Assembly: GCA_946965045.2 (NCBI GenBank)
Contig: OX337229.1
Span: forward strand, 4,836,001-4,900,000
DNA from: Epithemia pelagica
Lineage: Eukaryota > Bacillariophyta > Bacillariophyceae > Surirellales > Surirellaceae
Direction of reading: 5' to 3'
Length of the DNA stretch: 64,000 nt
The position numbers and the translations under genes were made by a program. Below, one piece after another: positions 51,181 to 62,275 of the stretch; positions within the stretch are counted from its first letter, which is position 1, and every line of letters begins with the position of its first letter. The notes below the pieces were generated by a model. The model saw only the letters and a list, made by a program, of their open reading frames with translations, ran no database searches and was not told where the DNA came from.

Positions 51181-52821
51181 ATGCAATCTCCCCTTTTATC
51201 GGGCGAAGACGCAGATGCGACGCCGTCTCTGAGTGCAGGACCACCCCTGGTAGAAGAGTCGGAATTCTCCCGCCTTATTGCTCAAAGAAGTCCACTAGAT
51301 GCTTTGGCCGAGCGGTTTGAAGAAGGAAACTCGGGAGCTATCCCATCAAACTTGCTGTTTCTGGATGTGGGACCCAATGATTTAGTCCACGGACGATGCT
51401 CCAGTGCCATATCGGTGATACCAGCCCGTGGGCCCTTTACGACAGCCATTGCAGGCACACTGGCCATCCTCCATTTATTTTTTGTTTGGGCGGCCTACAC
51501 ATCCGACATTTGGGCAGAAAGTCGAGTTCGAATTTCGATTGCCTGGCAGGAGCAATATTTGCCGCTTCTCAACGATGCCAAAGAGACCGTGATTCATTCG
51601 ACTAATCTTATGTCGTTATTACAGGATCTCAATGCAAGCCGAAACTATCTTCTCATGTTTCTTTTATGGTCGGTTTCGCTGCTACTTCCTTGCGCCTTCA
51701 TGATTGTAAGTCCAACTTTCGTTCTTGCTGACAGCATGTCACCGATTCTATATGCAAGTCGAAGTCGATCATGGACAGGAAGAGGGATTCTAGAGTGTTT
51801 GATGAGATGGGCTCTCTTCACATTCTACGTGATTATGCTGTTGAGTTTGGCCACGTCGTTTATAGAGTTGCAATGGACCGATACAACAATTCAAGCCGGA
51901 AATCGTGCTCGTGGTCCCCTGGCAGCATACCTTGTAGGTATCACCTGCGCAGTAGCTCTTGCTGGGCTGCTTCGATCTCCACCGGCTTCAGGGGCAATCG
52001 GATCAACTGTTGAGGAAGCCGAAACAAGCAGTGGCATTGCACTTGTCCGCTCTCCTCCACCACATGCATTTCAACACCCATGGATGCCAATCAACCAAGA
52101 GGACCAGCCCGCTATGACAGTTCTGGAGGAAACATCGCAAGAGCCCTTTGACCGGAAACGTGAAGAACCTACTCCGAGTGGGTTATCAACGCCTGATCTC
52201 GTCCCCGAAAATGATGGCGGCGAAGGAAAGAGCTCTGATCTTTCTTTTTGGAAGAAGTTTGCTGCGTTCCAATTCGGCTTATTGTCAGTCATCCTATGGA
52301 TTCCAGTGGTATATCTACCATTTGTCCACATCTCTTATGGGGGTGTGGCCACTAACTTTCTCTCCGAATCAACTTTGAGACTTTATGTTTGGGATATATC
52401 TTTCTCTCTCTGGCGGCAAGGGGTTGAATTTGGAACTCCGATTTGGATTCTTTTGACAGCGAGCTCTATTCTTCTATTGACAACAATGGTGCTCCCACTT
52501 CTCGCCTCGTGTCTAGGTGTTGTCGCATGGGTTGGAGAAGGTGAACTGTCGACCAAGTGTTATGCATGGCTGTTCGCGTGCAACCCGGCCTTGGGCGGTA
52601 CAGTCTATGCAGTAGCAGTGTTAGCGATGACGCATGCTTTGACGCCTCTAAGTCAGTCTCTACTGAACCAAGAGAGCGCTGGTATATGCCAGAAATTCAG
52701 CGATATGACAGGTGAAACGTGCCTCGATGTGAGCGCCACACCCCTTCCGGGAATATGGTTCTACTTTGCTCAGTCCATCATGTTGGAGCTTTTTGTCCTT
52801 GTTACTCTGAAATGGTGTTAG
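51181..52821 (+). CDS. Multi-pass membrane protein, possibly PqiA-related
   Basis: A 546-residue single-exon ORF. After about 95 polar residues, hydrophobic segments occur near 100, 160-185, 213-233, 248-262, 363-385, 428-450, 475-490 and 520-540. The middle repeat-like unit FVLADSMSPILYASRSRSWT, then RGILECLMRWALFTFYVIML, recalls the PqiA (paraquat-inducible protein A) domain, in which a loop is followed by a motif of this type and a long helix. Family membership is a guess from pattern only. A hydrophilic Ser/Glu-rich loop lies at about 270-360. A tyrosine/di-leucine-like N-terminal tail suggests an internal membrane. Confidence 0.5.
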   Translation: MQSPLLSGEDADATPSLSAGPPLVEESEFSRLIAQRSPLDALAERFEEGNSGAIPSNLLFLDVGPNDLVHGRCSSAISVIPARGPFTTAIAGTLAILHLFFVWAAYTSDIWAESRVRISIAWQEQYLPLLNDAKETVIHSTNLMSLLQDLNASRNYLLMFLLWSVSLLLPCAFMIVSPTFVLADSMSPILYASRSRSWTGRGILECLMRWALFTFYVIMLLSLATSFIELQWTDTTIQAGNRARGPLAAYLVGITCAVALAGLLRSPPASGAIGSTVEEAETSSGIALVRSPPPHAFQHPWMPINQEDQPAMTVLEETSQEPFDRKREEPTPSGLSTPDLVPENDGGEGKSSDLSFWKKFAAFQFGLLSVILWIPVVYLPFVHISYGGVATNFLSESTLRLYVWDISFSLWRQGVEFGTPIWILLTASSILLLTTMVLPLLASCLGVVAWVGEGELSTKCYAWLFACNPALGGTVYAVAVLAMTHALTPLSQSLLNQESAGICQKFSDMTGETCLDVSATPLPGIWFYFAQSIMLELFVLVTLKWC

Positions 52822-52991
52822 GAAGAGATGTGGTCCGAAGCTATACTAAGCGGGTTTGTACTGATGCGGAGAGCTCCCCGCATGTCGATTGTGGAAAGCG
52901 CACAAGCGTGGGAAACTCACAGACTCGATACTGGATGGCATTCACGCATACAAAGAGAGACTCGTTTCACCAATAAAAAGACAGATAATGG

Positions 52992-54161
52992 TTATTGTCC
53001 TTCCTTTTCAATGTGGTTCCTTGTTGCTTTCAACGAATCTTCAATTCCTCTCCAAACTATGGTAAAAAGGATCGACTGGAGTGCGTTCGTTGCCAATCTA
53101 GTACGTAAACCTCGTCCGAAAAGTCCTTTCCATCCATCAGCCGCCAGAATCTTGCGGATTATACCCGAGTAGCTCGATGTGCTCTTGGAGCCACTCACTT
53201 GCTTCATTGTTTTCACGACCCGGAATACATTTGCCACAATATCGCTAGCGATGCTTGCGACAAATCCAACGAAAGCATTCCTCAAAAGAACTGAAGGAAT
53301 AACTCTTTCGATCCAAGTTGCGGTCGTCATCATGTTATATGTCAAAAACCAAGGGTAATATGAGGCAACGCTCATAACAGCAACAGCAATTGCTCCCTCA
53401 TACAACACAGCAAAATTTCCCTTCTTCAGGCAACGAACCAAATTTTGAAATCCCTCTGTCGAGTCCACTTGCAGTACTGTCTTCATGGTATCAATAGGCA
53501 TGAGAACAATCCTCACCAACCCAAAAATAATACTCGAGACCATAGTAGTCAATCCTGGGCCCCACAACTTTGTTTCGTTGAAATTTCCGAGAAAACTCAA
53601 CACCCCTTCGTTGGCCGCAACGCCTGCAAACTTTGCAACAGGAGCTTGAACAAGTGCAAACGATAATCCTCGATACAGCCGTCCGACACCTCCACTCTTT
53701 AACAGAATTTGAAGCGCTTGGTGAAAGGTTGTCCCATATCTGTATTGGTAGTTCGTGATTGTTCGAAGCCACATTAGGGCGAGCACTTGAACTACCCCAG
53801 CCACTGCACCGGAGAATCCGCCTCCCATGGCCCGCTTTCCAGCCTTGGCCAGAATTTGACTCATCGTCAGCTTTGAACTGTGGGCACTAAGATTTGGTTT
53901 CAATGCCGTCTCATTCTTGTTTTCATCAGTAATCGAATCCGGCTGTTCTGAAGAAGTAACTACAACCGCGTGTACAACAAAGCTGCTGTGCCGTTCACTT
54001 CTGCCAGCAGGATCAAAATCACACCATGGAAACACCTGAACAACAAGGAAAAGAAGTGATATGAATTGATGAGGAGTTGGCAAACATCTTCGTAGTCTCC
54101 GCTTTCTGTATAAGCTTGTTTGAATACACCTGGTTGGGGCCTTCTTCAATGTCATGGTCAT
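52992..54161 (-). CDS. Mitochondrial-carrier-like membrane protein
   Basis: ATG at 54161 gives 389 residues. A basic N-terminus is followed by a hydrophobic stretch (FISLLFLVVQVFPWCDF) resembling a signal anchor. From residue about 120 the layout is that of the mitochondrial carrier superfamily: GGGFSGAVAGVVQVLALMWL, then carrier-like matrix motifs MPIDTMKTVLQVDSTEGF and FRVVKTMKQVSGSK, each followed by G(W)xGLFxGxxxR-type text (GGVGRLYRGLSFAL, DGWKGLFGRGLRTRL). The PxD/E-x-x-K/R signature is complete only in the second repeat, so it is a diverged carrier; the organelle is uncertain because of the leader. It is convergent with the preceding gene, 170 bp apart. Confidence 0.65.
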   Translation of the reverse strand: MTMTLKKAPTRCIQTSLYRKRRLRRCLPTPHQFISLLFLVVQVFPWCDFDPAGRSERHSSFVVHAVVVTSSEQPDSITDENKNETALKPNLSAHSSKLTMSQILAKAGKRAMGGGFSGAVAGVVQVLALMWLRTITNYQYRYGTTFHQALQILLKSGGVGRLYRGLSFALVQAPVAKFAGVAANEGVLSFLGNFNETKLWGPGLTTMVSSIIFGLVRIVLMPIDTMKTVLQVDSTEGFQNLVRCLKKGNFAVLYEGAIAVAVMSVASYYPWFLTYNMMTTATWIERVIPSVLLRNAFVGFVASIASDIVANVFRVVKTMKQVSGSKSTSSYSGIIRKILAADGWKGLFGRGLRTRLATNALQSILFTIVWRGIEDSLKATRNHIEKEGQ

Positions 54162-54356
54162 CAAGAGACCATTGTCAAAATCGTAAAACTCTCCCCAATT
54201 CCCCCAAAAGAGTCTGGTAGCTAGGTTTACTATGCTCCTTTGACTTTTTGGTAGGAGTAGAGAATACGGATACTCCTAGCTAGTTCCTCGGCGCCATGGT
54301 AGTAAGAATAAGAAGTGTTTGAGAACAATGAACACACCTATCTACATTTATTCCTT

Positions 54357-56683
54357 TCATTTCTTTTTTGCGCTTGTAGTCTTGGAATCTGGCGCGTCAT
54401 TGTTCTTGCCACCAGCACTTCCTTGTGACATTTGCATTAGCCGTAGGTAAATAGACCTTGATGTATTCGCGAGGAAGAACGCAAATGCCTCCACTAGCCT
54501 CGACAGCTTTGCCTAGATGACAACAGTGAGAATACATCTACGAAGACGGATCACCGATGTTCGCTTTTCGTGCTAAACTTACCTTCCAATTTTCGTCGAT
54601 GGTGAATTCCGAGTACTCTGCTGTCTCGTAGAGCTGGAGAAGATTTTGACGTTGTTCGGTGAAGCAACTCGGAAAGAAACCAGGAAAGAATCTTTGAATG
54701 GCACCAAAAACCAAAACATGGCCTACTGGTGACAGCGGAATCAACAAGATAATGACAAAGGGTATAAACGTCAGTACATCCTTGAACGTGCGCCTAAAAT
54801 GGTCGAAGAAGGGTGAGATTTCCCGCACATGAAAAGATACAATGATCAACACGGACAGAGAGCTAAAGATGCTCGTACCTTATTGTTCGAACTTCTCTTG
54901 GTTTCAAGGTATACCCCTGCGCTGCCCGGGTAATTAGGCTCAGCGTGAACACAATATCATTCCAGAACAGACGGCATCCCTTTCCATAAAATGCCAGAGT
55001 CGTTTTGGTCTTATCGAGTAGATCAGCCAGCCAACGCATAATCGCCTCTCTGTCAAAACTGAGCCCTGTAATCAAATAGTCTATACCGAGACGGCGTTTG
55101 AAATCATTCATCTGATCCTCAACCACAGTGAGCACATCCCCATCAATACTTTCACCGTGCTCCACCTCCATCTTGAAAGATTCAACCTGTGACTCCAACA
55201 GGCCAAATTCGGCAATGTTAAGCCGGTCTTGAAGTGAAATATACCCCTTCATAGCTGGATTGCCTAATTCACCCGAAAGATACGTGTATATCCTCTCAAG
55301 TTCATAGAGCAGTGTCTGGAAAGAAACCATTTCCCTTGCCTTACCCAGGGCTTCTGACGACCCCATGATCTGATTTCTGAGTTGTGGTTCAAGTGTCGCC
55401 AAGTTCACATTCGCTACAGCTTGACCAACACCAATAGCCGAATTTAACAGGCTGGTATGCTGTACTTCGAGCTTATCGAGTTGATCCCGAAGTTCATTCA
55501 ATTTTCGTCGGGCTTCAATAATCTCGGTTGTTTCCGCAATCTGCGCAATGACTTCCTTTCCATGTCCATGAGAAGAGTCACCATTGGTGGTTTGCTCGGC
55601 ACCAGCTGGTTCAGGCTCACGTCCGTTAATACGAGCCCACACCGCTGTGCCAAACATGCGCAACGCCGCCTGGTCTTGCAACGCTCCATCCCAGTCAACT
55701 GTACCGTCGTCTCGAACATAAAGTTTTGGACCTGCTGTGTTGTTCATTTCGTCCGTTTCTCGGGGAAGCTCAACACGTATTTCAGGAAGATTCAGCTCGA
55801 AGCGGAGCTCGTCTTCATCAATGTCAATTTTGTAACCCTGAATGACTTCAATCAAGTTTCTGCGCGTCTTGATTATTCGTTCGAGCAGCGCTTCACGTTG
55901 CTCATGTGTATACACCTGTGAAGCGCTTCCGACACCGTTCGTCAATGTGCAAGTAAACATAGTGTCCAGAATCGGATCCGTGGTGAACTCGCAGCCCAAA
56001 TCACTGATTCGCTTGTTGAGCTTTGTTAAAAGTTTCTCGTAGTCGACAGCTCGCTTACGGCGTTTTTCAGCCTGGTCCGACACACTGTTCGATCCAGACT
56101 CAACCGTACAAGCAAATTCTGCAGCCGTGAGATCCTCCAACGCCTCACGAACCCAAACAAGGTCTTTGAGCCTCCGCAATCGAACGGAAAATGCACCTTT
56201 ACCTTTTCCCTGACTTTCCCGGGATGTCAGACTTGGACCATTTAGTTTCGTAGAGTGTGTTGCTTCATCTTCTGATATAGTTTTTTCAGCGATCGTGTCA
56301 TCAACTTCAACATCATCGACATTTGACATTTCATCGACTTTCACCTTTCCGCAAGGCTCTTTGGTGGAAGCTGAATCTACGTCAACGGATGTTGTTTTCG
56401 CGGGTATTGTTTTCACAGGCAGCGATCCAACGGCCGTATCATTCTCACTCTGTTCTTCGCTTGGAGAGGCATGTTCTGTTTTTCGTCGAAATAGTCGGAA
56501 CGAGTGAAGAGTTACTGTTGATGCCGCCTGTTGACGTCGTGAATCAAAGGGACTGCCGGTGTCCACGATCCTCCTGTTCTTCCAGTGGCTTTGGTTTGGT
56601 CGATATGCTGTTGGAAGTGTGAAGGTGGAGGCTTCTTGAAGAAAAAGGCTGAAAATCCAAATGCCTCGAGTAAGAGCGCACAT
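54357..56683 (-). CDS. LETM1-domain membrane protein
   Basis: Exons 56683-54879, 54793-54583 and 54512-54357 (introns 85 bp and 70 bp, both GT-AG and in phase) give 723 residues. The LETM1/ribosome-binding-like domain spans the first junction: REVRTIRRTFKDVLTFIPF, LLIPLSPVGH, FFPGFFPSCF. Upstream is a long helical region with coiled-coil character (IIEARRKLNELRDQLDKLEV) and a hydrophobic segment near 580. The N-terminus (CALTRGIWIFSLFLQEASTF) looks like a signal peptide with Thr-Phe at its end, suggesting plastid or ER-derived targeting rather than a simple mitochondrial presequence. Classical LETM1 takes part in mitochondrial cation exchange; diatoms may use relatives in plastid membranes. 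The C-terminus ends in SAKKK. Confidence 0.75.
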
Positions 56684-57343
56684 GTCCAACTTATAACAAT
56701 GCGTCCATTGAATCCCAGAAACAAAAGAGTTTGTGTCACCAGTATCGTGATACTAGATGTGGCACTTCAGATGGAAAAGGGGACGAGATGAGTGAAGGGT
56801 CCAGGTGACGCACAATGGACCCGAACAAGAAGGGGATCATACCTTCGCACATCAACATAGATCAGTAGTTCCAGGTAGGCCTTAGTTGGCCCGCTGTCTT
56901 CTTCTTCTCGGTCGCAGGTCCTCCAGTCCTGAGTAGGTGGCAGTCGTGCGTGGTTTGTGGTTGTGGTTTGGCAGAACACTTATATCCCCAGCTAGATTCA
57001 TACAGATATAGGAGCAGCTAGAAATCATGTATCGCATTCTAATAGGGACGTATAAAAGTTTGGGCTTGCTGATTAACCTTATACGAGTAAATAAAATACA
57101 CTCATGGAACTCTAAACTCTAAAGCTAAAACTGTGCAAAGGTTGGTTATTGTAGAAGCGACGTCACCTTTGAATTCGGAAGCACCATTGATCCATCGCTT
57201 CCCCGGGCATCATTTTTTGCCCATGTAATGTTGTCTTCTGTCTTGAGAAGGAAACAAACATGGTATCGTGTCATAACTCTGATGCACAGCAGCGATCTTG
57301 AGTATGCTTCTCTTATCACAAAGTAAACACACCAACAAAGACG
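56684..57343. other. Intergenic
   Basis: 660 bp between divergent genes. I see no credible gene or repeat, only several short ORFs without coding character. Confidence 0.4.
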
Positions 57344-57881
57344 ATGAATTCGATGTCAGCAAAAGTGCAGAACCAACAATTGGGTCCGGATATATTGCGG
57401 CGTATCTTTGAGGACGAAGCCTTAACACAACGACAGAAAAGAGCATGCGTAAGTGAGGGTAAATGGCTTTTCTTTTGTCTTTGGACTTTCTTGTGCCTGA
57501 ATATTTACTTTTTTATCTTTATTGACAAAGCTGGTTGATCTTCAATCCATATGCATGAACTTGGCAAACAAGGACAAACTGAACATGAGGAAGCATCGTA
57601 CTGTCGGTGCTCGCAAGGTTCATTGGATGATGAACCATTGTCCACATGGATTTGAATATCTCAAAGCCGTCGTTGGCTTTGACCTCGTCACGGTCAACCA
57701 TGGACGAAGGACTTTCTTACGAATGGAACATGTACCAGACCGATCAGAAATGCGACAGCATGTACGAGATGTGACGAGAGTTCTTATTTTGGTGGATCCA
57801 AGCAGATTCATGGCAGCAGACTTTATTGCCGTTCGCGATAACTTCACCTGGGAAGTGCCGGGCCAACGATTTCAAGGATAA
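57344..57881 (+). CDS. Small conserved-looking protein of unknown function, two exons
   Basis: Exon 1 is 57344-57448 and exon 2 is 57531-57881, with an 82-bp intron (GTAAGTGAG...TTGACAAAG). The junction gives QKRACLVDLQSICMN and 151 residues. The text is well-behaved, globular and rich in aromatics and His: HWMMNHCPHGFEYLKAVVGF, TVNHGRRTFLRMEHVPDRSE, VLILVDPSRFMAADFIAVRD. I do not recognise the family. No signal peptide or membrane segment is present. Confidence 0.6.
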
Positions 57882-58049
57882 GGAAACAAGATCCAATGTT
57901 GACAGTCTGTAAAATCGCTAGTTAAACGTTTATTCATGTGATATATCTATAAGTGCAATGTGAACAACTTTGCGCTGAACGAAGATGGTCGAATATTCTA
58001 CGTACGCCATCCTCGAACTGTACAAAATGAGCTGCGAGTTGTTGGTTGA

Positions 58050-59075
58050 TCACGAATCTTCAGTCGTCGTCTCATACGATGGTACCTTTTCCTGTTTATC
58101 TTCGGCGGAGTCCTTCTCTTCATGTGTATCTGGAGATTGTTCTTCCGCCGTAGAGGGCAAAGAAGGTGATGAATCCGGTGGAAGAGAAGTGTCTCTTTTC
58201 TTTCTCGGATAGGTTACGCACAAAAAGATTTCTACGAGACCGAGCATGGCACCGAGCCCGTTTGGAACGATGATGAAAAAGTCTTGAACAGCCAGTCCAA
58301 ACGCAAACCAGAACAGTCCGTTGGCTGTGCTTGTAACAACCAGAGGGATGTGTATTGATGCAGAATTTCGCTCTTTCAGAACAGTAAAAATAGTCGACAG
58401 AGGAGCTCCATAAAAGAAAACAAGATTCAAGTTGACAGCAACACCAACTATCGTCTCTTGTGTATCTCCACTGAATGAGTCTTTCCCATACGCGATGATG
58501 GTGATCACTGCGACCCAATATATGACAATACCAAGGACCAGACGCTCATGTGGAGCCGGAACAGGCTTGTGTTGGGAGGTTACGTCCCAAACAATCCGTG
58601 CATAGTCCCCTAGTAAACCAAGACGGCCGTGCTCCGGGTCCTCTGTAGCTGGTTTCAAAGTGTCAGATGATGGTGAAAGATTCCGACTTGACAATGAACT
58701 TGGTTCATCGATCAGACTTAATAATCTTGAACTCTCGGCTCGCAACGCCCCGATGATTGACTTTCTCATTTCTGCAGACTTGTGGTTTTCATACTGTAGT
58801 TTCACAGCAACCAGGTTGAGCCATACACTTAAAATGAATCCAGGAGCATTCGCAAAATAAATGAAAAGATTGTCAACCAACATGCCATATCCAACCCACC
58901 CAAGACAGTTTCCCAGCATGAAAGCAAATGGAGTCGGGTTGAGATCTCCTAGTTGGCCCGTCTCTGATATCGCTTTCGCGGCGTCGCGATAGGGCGCCGA
59001 AAACATAATGGTTGCCGTAATCGTGCCAGCCGCAGGGCAGACAATCTCAAGGAGTAGTTCTGATGTAGACATCAT
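58050..59075 (-). CDS. SWEET sugar transporter (MtN3/saliva family)
   Basis: ATG at 59075 (MMSTSELLLEIVCPAAGTIT); the open frame upstream lacks an ATG. 341 residues with two MtN3 units separated by a long loop. Unit 1: CPAAGTITATIMFSAPYRDA, LGDLNPTPFAFMLGNCLGWV, YGMLVDNLFIYFANAPGFIL. Unit 2: GVAVNLNLVFFYGAPLSTIF, TSTANGLFWFAFGLAVQDFF, VPNGLGAMLGLVEIFLCVTY. The Asn/Pro positions of the substrate pocket are conserved. The loop between the units (about 125-190) is longer than in plant SWEETs and Ser-rich. The C-terminal tail is hydrophilic (SLPPDSSPSLPSTAEEQ) and suits phosphorylation. It should mediate bidirectional sugar flux across the plasma or an internal membrane. Confidence 0.88.
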   Translation of the reverse strand: MMSTSELLLEIVCPAAGTITATIMFSAPYRDAAKAISETGQLGDLNPTPFAFMLGNCLGWVGYGMLVDNLFIYFANAPGFILSVWLNLVAVKLQYENHKSAEMRKSIIGALRAESSRLLSLIDEPSSLSSRNLSPSSDTLKPATEDPEHGRLGLLGDYARIVWDVTSQHKPVPAPHERLVLGIVIYWVAVITIIAYGKDSFSGDTQETIVGVAVNLNLVFFYGAPLSTIFTVLKERNSASIHIPLVVTSTANGLFWFAFGLAVQDFFIIVPNGLGAMLGLVEIFLCVTYPRKKRDTSLPPDSSPSLPSTAEEQSPDTHEEKDSAEDKQEKVPSYETTTEDS

Positions 59076-59320
59076 TTTCCTGGGTTGTCTTTCGACACTC
59101 TTTGCCAAAATCACCGTCAGAATTCAGAATCAAAATGGAAGAAATGTTTTATGACGATTTGCTTCGCCCCCAAACCAGAACCAGACCCGAAGAGTTCCCA
59201 TCACGAATAATAATATGTAATATGTCTGCCATCTGGCGCATCCATACTCCATACGGTATACTTTTGCCCTTGACCATTACGTCGTCGATCGTTCGTGTGC
59301 TCGCTGGAAAATATCTACCC

Positions 59321-59345
59321 CTGCTACTGCTACCCGAAATCAACC
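59321..59345 (+). repeat. 25-bp direct repeat, left copy
   Basis: GCTACTGCTACCCGAAATCA plus ACCTC, identical to 60701-60725 exactly 1380 bp away. The two copies bracket the RHS/Crinkler-like pseudogene. Confidence 0.9.
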
Positions 59346-59449
59346 TCGTCAAATCAGTTTTGCTGACGTTGCATTCGCGACTCACTTAGACTTACAATTT
59401 TCTCACTCCCACGGAACTTCGCGATGACGAATGAGAACGACACTCGACC

Positions 59450-60590
59450 ATGAGCTCCGCGAAAGCGAAAGCGGCTTCCTCCGTTGGTCAACTGCAACAG
59501 CCCCCAGCCAAGAAGGCTCGAAAGGACACTTCAGAAAAGAATGCGCCTTTAATTTTGGATTACATGAGCGCATGGACTGACACGGTGGAAACCGATCAAC
59601 AACTCTCTACAGCCAATTCTCTCTTTGGATCCGAAAGTGCATGGTTTGTTAGAGATCAGTACATTGCTCTGTATGAACAAATTGTTTCTCGCTGTGATCA
59701 GGATGGACAAACCTGGAGATCGTCCATGGATCGGCTGGTGCTGGAAAGTCGTCATTCTTCGTGTACGCATTGGCGCGTCTTCGATTAACCGGAAAATGTG
59801 CACTGCTATACTTTCGCCCCAAGCTTGAAGCGGAAGGCGTTTCTGTCTTTTTCCCGCCAAACGGTGGCCAGCCGATTGCCATGCCGTCCAATGAAACAGG
59901 ACACTATCAACAGTTTATGAATTGGTATAAACAAGTCGGCCAAGCTAGATCTCTTTTCTTTGTAGATGGGAACGTGACTTTCAATGAAGACGCCATTGAC
60001 AACGTTACGTTCTTGGTCGCAAAGTCTCCATCCGGTACTCTTGGTTGGATGGATAAAGCAAAGGCGAAGAATGAGCATTGGCTTTCCCTTTGGCAAGAGG
60101 ATGAGCTAGTGCGATACGGACGTCTCGCGCAGATTGAAGGCATCGAGCAAATTGCTCGGGACAACTTTTTTTATATTGGAGGCATCGCTCGCTACACTTT
60201 GAAAAAAGATGAAGCACTATCGGCTATCGATTATGCCCTTCGCATGACCAACGGTCAAGCCTTAATGAAGGTCGTGACTATCGGAATCCAAGGCAAGGAC
60301 GAGAACAGGGAGATCGTTGATCGCTTGTGGGTTTTCAGATGACAGTGTCGCGTAGTCACACCGTGAGTCTCAAAGGAATCCTCTCGGCTCTAAGGTATTT
60401 CGATTCTGTATGCCGGGAATTGAACAAAACGCAGCCGCCAAGGACCTACCGGTTTTATTTCGCCGTGCCTCCTGACATTTATGATAAATTCTCTAACGAG
60501 ATACAAGCCTTTGTTGACAAGGCGGGCGCGGTGGTCAGAGACAATACAACTGAGGCTCGTGTCGAACAGTGGATTTTGAAGGTAGAATGA
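59450..60590 (+). pseudogene. RHS/Crinkler-like P-loop gene, frameshifted
   Basis: The N-terminal frame (59450) has a nuclear-type basic stretch (PPAKKARKDTSE) and FGSESAWFVRDQYIALYEQI. About one base out of phase, near 59697-59705, the text continues NLEIVHGSAGAGKSSFFVYA, a Walker A (59728-59754), through DNVTFLVAKSPSG and RYTLKKDEALSAI to 60342. A second shift at about 60330 leads into HTVSLKGILSALRYFD, ending PPRTYRFYFAVPPDIYDKFS and VEQWILKVE. Order and motifs fit the RHS (retrotransposon hot spot)/Crinkler-type ATPase families abundant in stramenopiles. With at least two frameshifts the copy is dead unless it is spliced or assembled wrongly; no intron explains the shifts. Confidence 0.6.
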
Positions 60591-61035
60591 ATCAACAGGA
60601 CGAGACGCGGACACTTTTTTTGTGCCTCTGGGGCTTGTCCTGGTCCGGTTTCACCCCTCCCTCAGTCGGTGTGCGAGGGGGTTCTTTGCTTCATGCACTG
60701 GCTACTGCTACCCGAAATCAACCTCTCAGACAGTCTAGACTTGGGGTCACTTTATGCGACGATCGATCAGTGCCTCATCACTTGGTTTCCCAAGAGGTCT
60801 TTCTTTTTCTCCATGAAAGATCTGGTGATTCTGGGAATAAAACCTCGAAACACCCCTCTAGCTAATTGCGTGCCTGAAGCTAAAGAAGCCATAGAATGGA
60901 ATATTCACAGCATTTTAGGATTCCAAAATGGACGATTGTGATAACATCCGGCTTCATTGCTCCACCAAGTCTCTAGACCTATATGGTTGGGTGTGTGTGA
61001 ATGTAGGTAGTCTTTCAAATCCACAACTATTGCAA
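60591..61035. other. Intergenic with right copy of the 25-bp direct repeat
   Basis: No gene is supported. 60701-60725 duplicates 59321-59345 exactly. The open frames (60569-60865, 60669-60941) lack coding character. Confidence 0.5.
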
Positions 61036-62042
61036 TTAAGCGATTTCATAGTTGATAATGCGCGAGAACTTGGCTGCATCCAGGGACGCTCCACCTACGA
61101 GTGCACCGTCAATATCTGGTTGTCCCATGAGTTCATCTACGGATTCAGGTGAAACAGAGCCACCGTACAAAATGCGGGTGCTATCCGCAGTTTCTTGATC
61201 GTAGATGTCGGCCAAGATGCTGCGACAAGTCGCGTGGACCTTCTGTGCCACTTCTGGCGTCGCAACCTTACCTGTGCCAATAGCCTAAGGTAAAATGAAA
61301 TGAGAATGGACCCACTCAGAAACGAGACGTTGTGAATCCTTTCGACTTACCCAAACGGGTTCATAGGCAATGGCAACATCCGCCATCTGCTCCTTCGAAA
61401 TTCCAGCCAAACCCTTTTTGAGCTGTACTGCGCAGACTGCACCAGCAAGATCTTGCTCAAATTCGGATTCGGATTCCCCGATACAAAGCATCACAGACAT
61501 GCCCTCTTCGATTAGTTTGAGGCATTGCCTGTTGATGTATTCGTCGGTTTCTCCAAACAGAACTCGTCGTTCCGAATGTCCAGCAAGGGCCCATTGCACA
61601 CCCATTGACTTGACCATTGGTGCAGAGGTGGCACCAGTAAAGGCTCCCTTTCCCTCTGGGCACACGGCCTAGGAATAGAGTCAACAAATGTCAGCTCGAT
61701 GCACGACAACGGCTAAATCCCAAAACATCACTTTCATGTACTCACTTCAGCACCGATCTCAATCTTGTCACCAACAGCTTGCTTCGCGGCATCAATAAAC
61801 ACATAGGGGACGAAGAGAGCGACATCAGCATCAGGCGACGTCGGAAGCACAGAGTCAGCAATATCCTTGGCCAACTGAGTTGCTTCGTCCTTGGTTTGAG
61901 GGTTCAACTTCCAGTTTCCAGAGATAAAAGGCTTACGTTCAGCCTCCAACACCACATGAGAGGATCTGGAGGGTCCACGCAAAGGCGTGAACGCATAGGA
62001 CGAGGAGAGCAGGAAGGATGATACGGCGACGGAAAACTTCAT
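61036..62042 (-). CDS. TPI: Triosephosphate isomerase, plastid-targeted
   Basis: Exons 62042-61746, 61668-61351 and 61284-61036, with introns of 77 and 66 bp, all in phase, give 287 residues. It interconverts glyceraldehyde-3-phosphate and dihydroxyacetone phosphate. Catalytic residues are present: N43/K45 (SGNWKLN), H130 (ALAGHSERR) and E202 (YEPVW, joined to AIGTG across intron 2). The phosphate-binding ILYGGSVSP and [10 protein letters not shown] are intact. The N-terminus [20 protein letters not shown] is a signal peptide whose cleavage leaves Phe (YA-FTPLRG), followed by Ser/Arg-rich transit text: the diatom ASAFAP-type plastid signal. It therefore serves the Calvin cycle or plastid glycolysis. 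Confidence 0.95.
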
Positions 62043-62275
62043 TTTCAAATTGATTGGTTTGTGGTGTGCGTGTTGCGTGGTCCTCGTCAGTTTACATTTT
62101 TGGATTTTTTGAATCGGATTCTATTTTGTCAAAAAGAGACGTTTTTCTCCTTCTTGCTGTTTTCATCTGTACATTTTTAGGCAAAGTCCTACTTTGGGGG
62201 TAATATAAACACAGTGCGACTGACCTGGTCGGATCTTTCTTTTTTCTGTGCTCTATCGACAAACCACGTACGACA

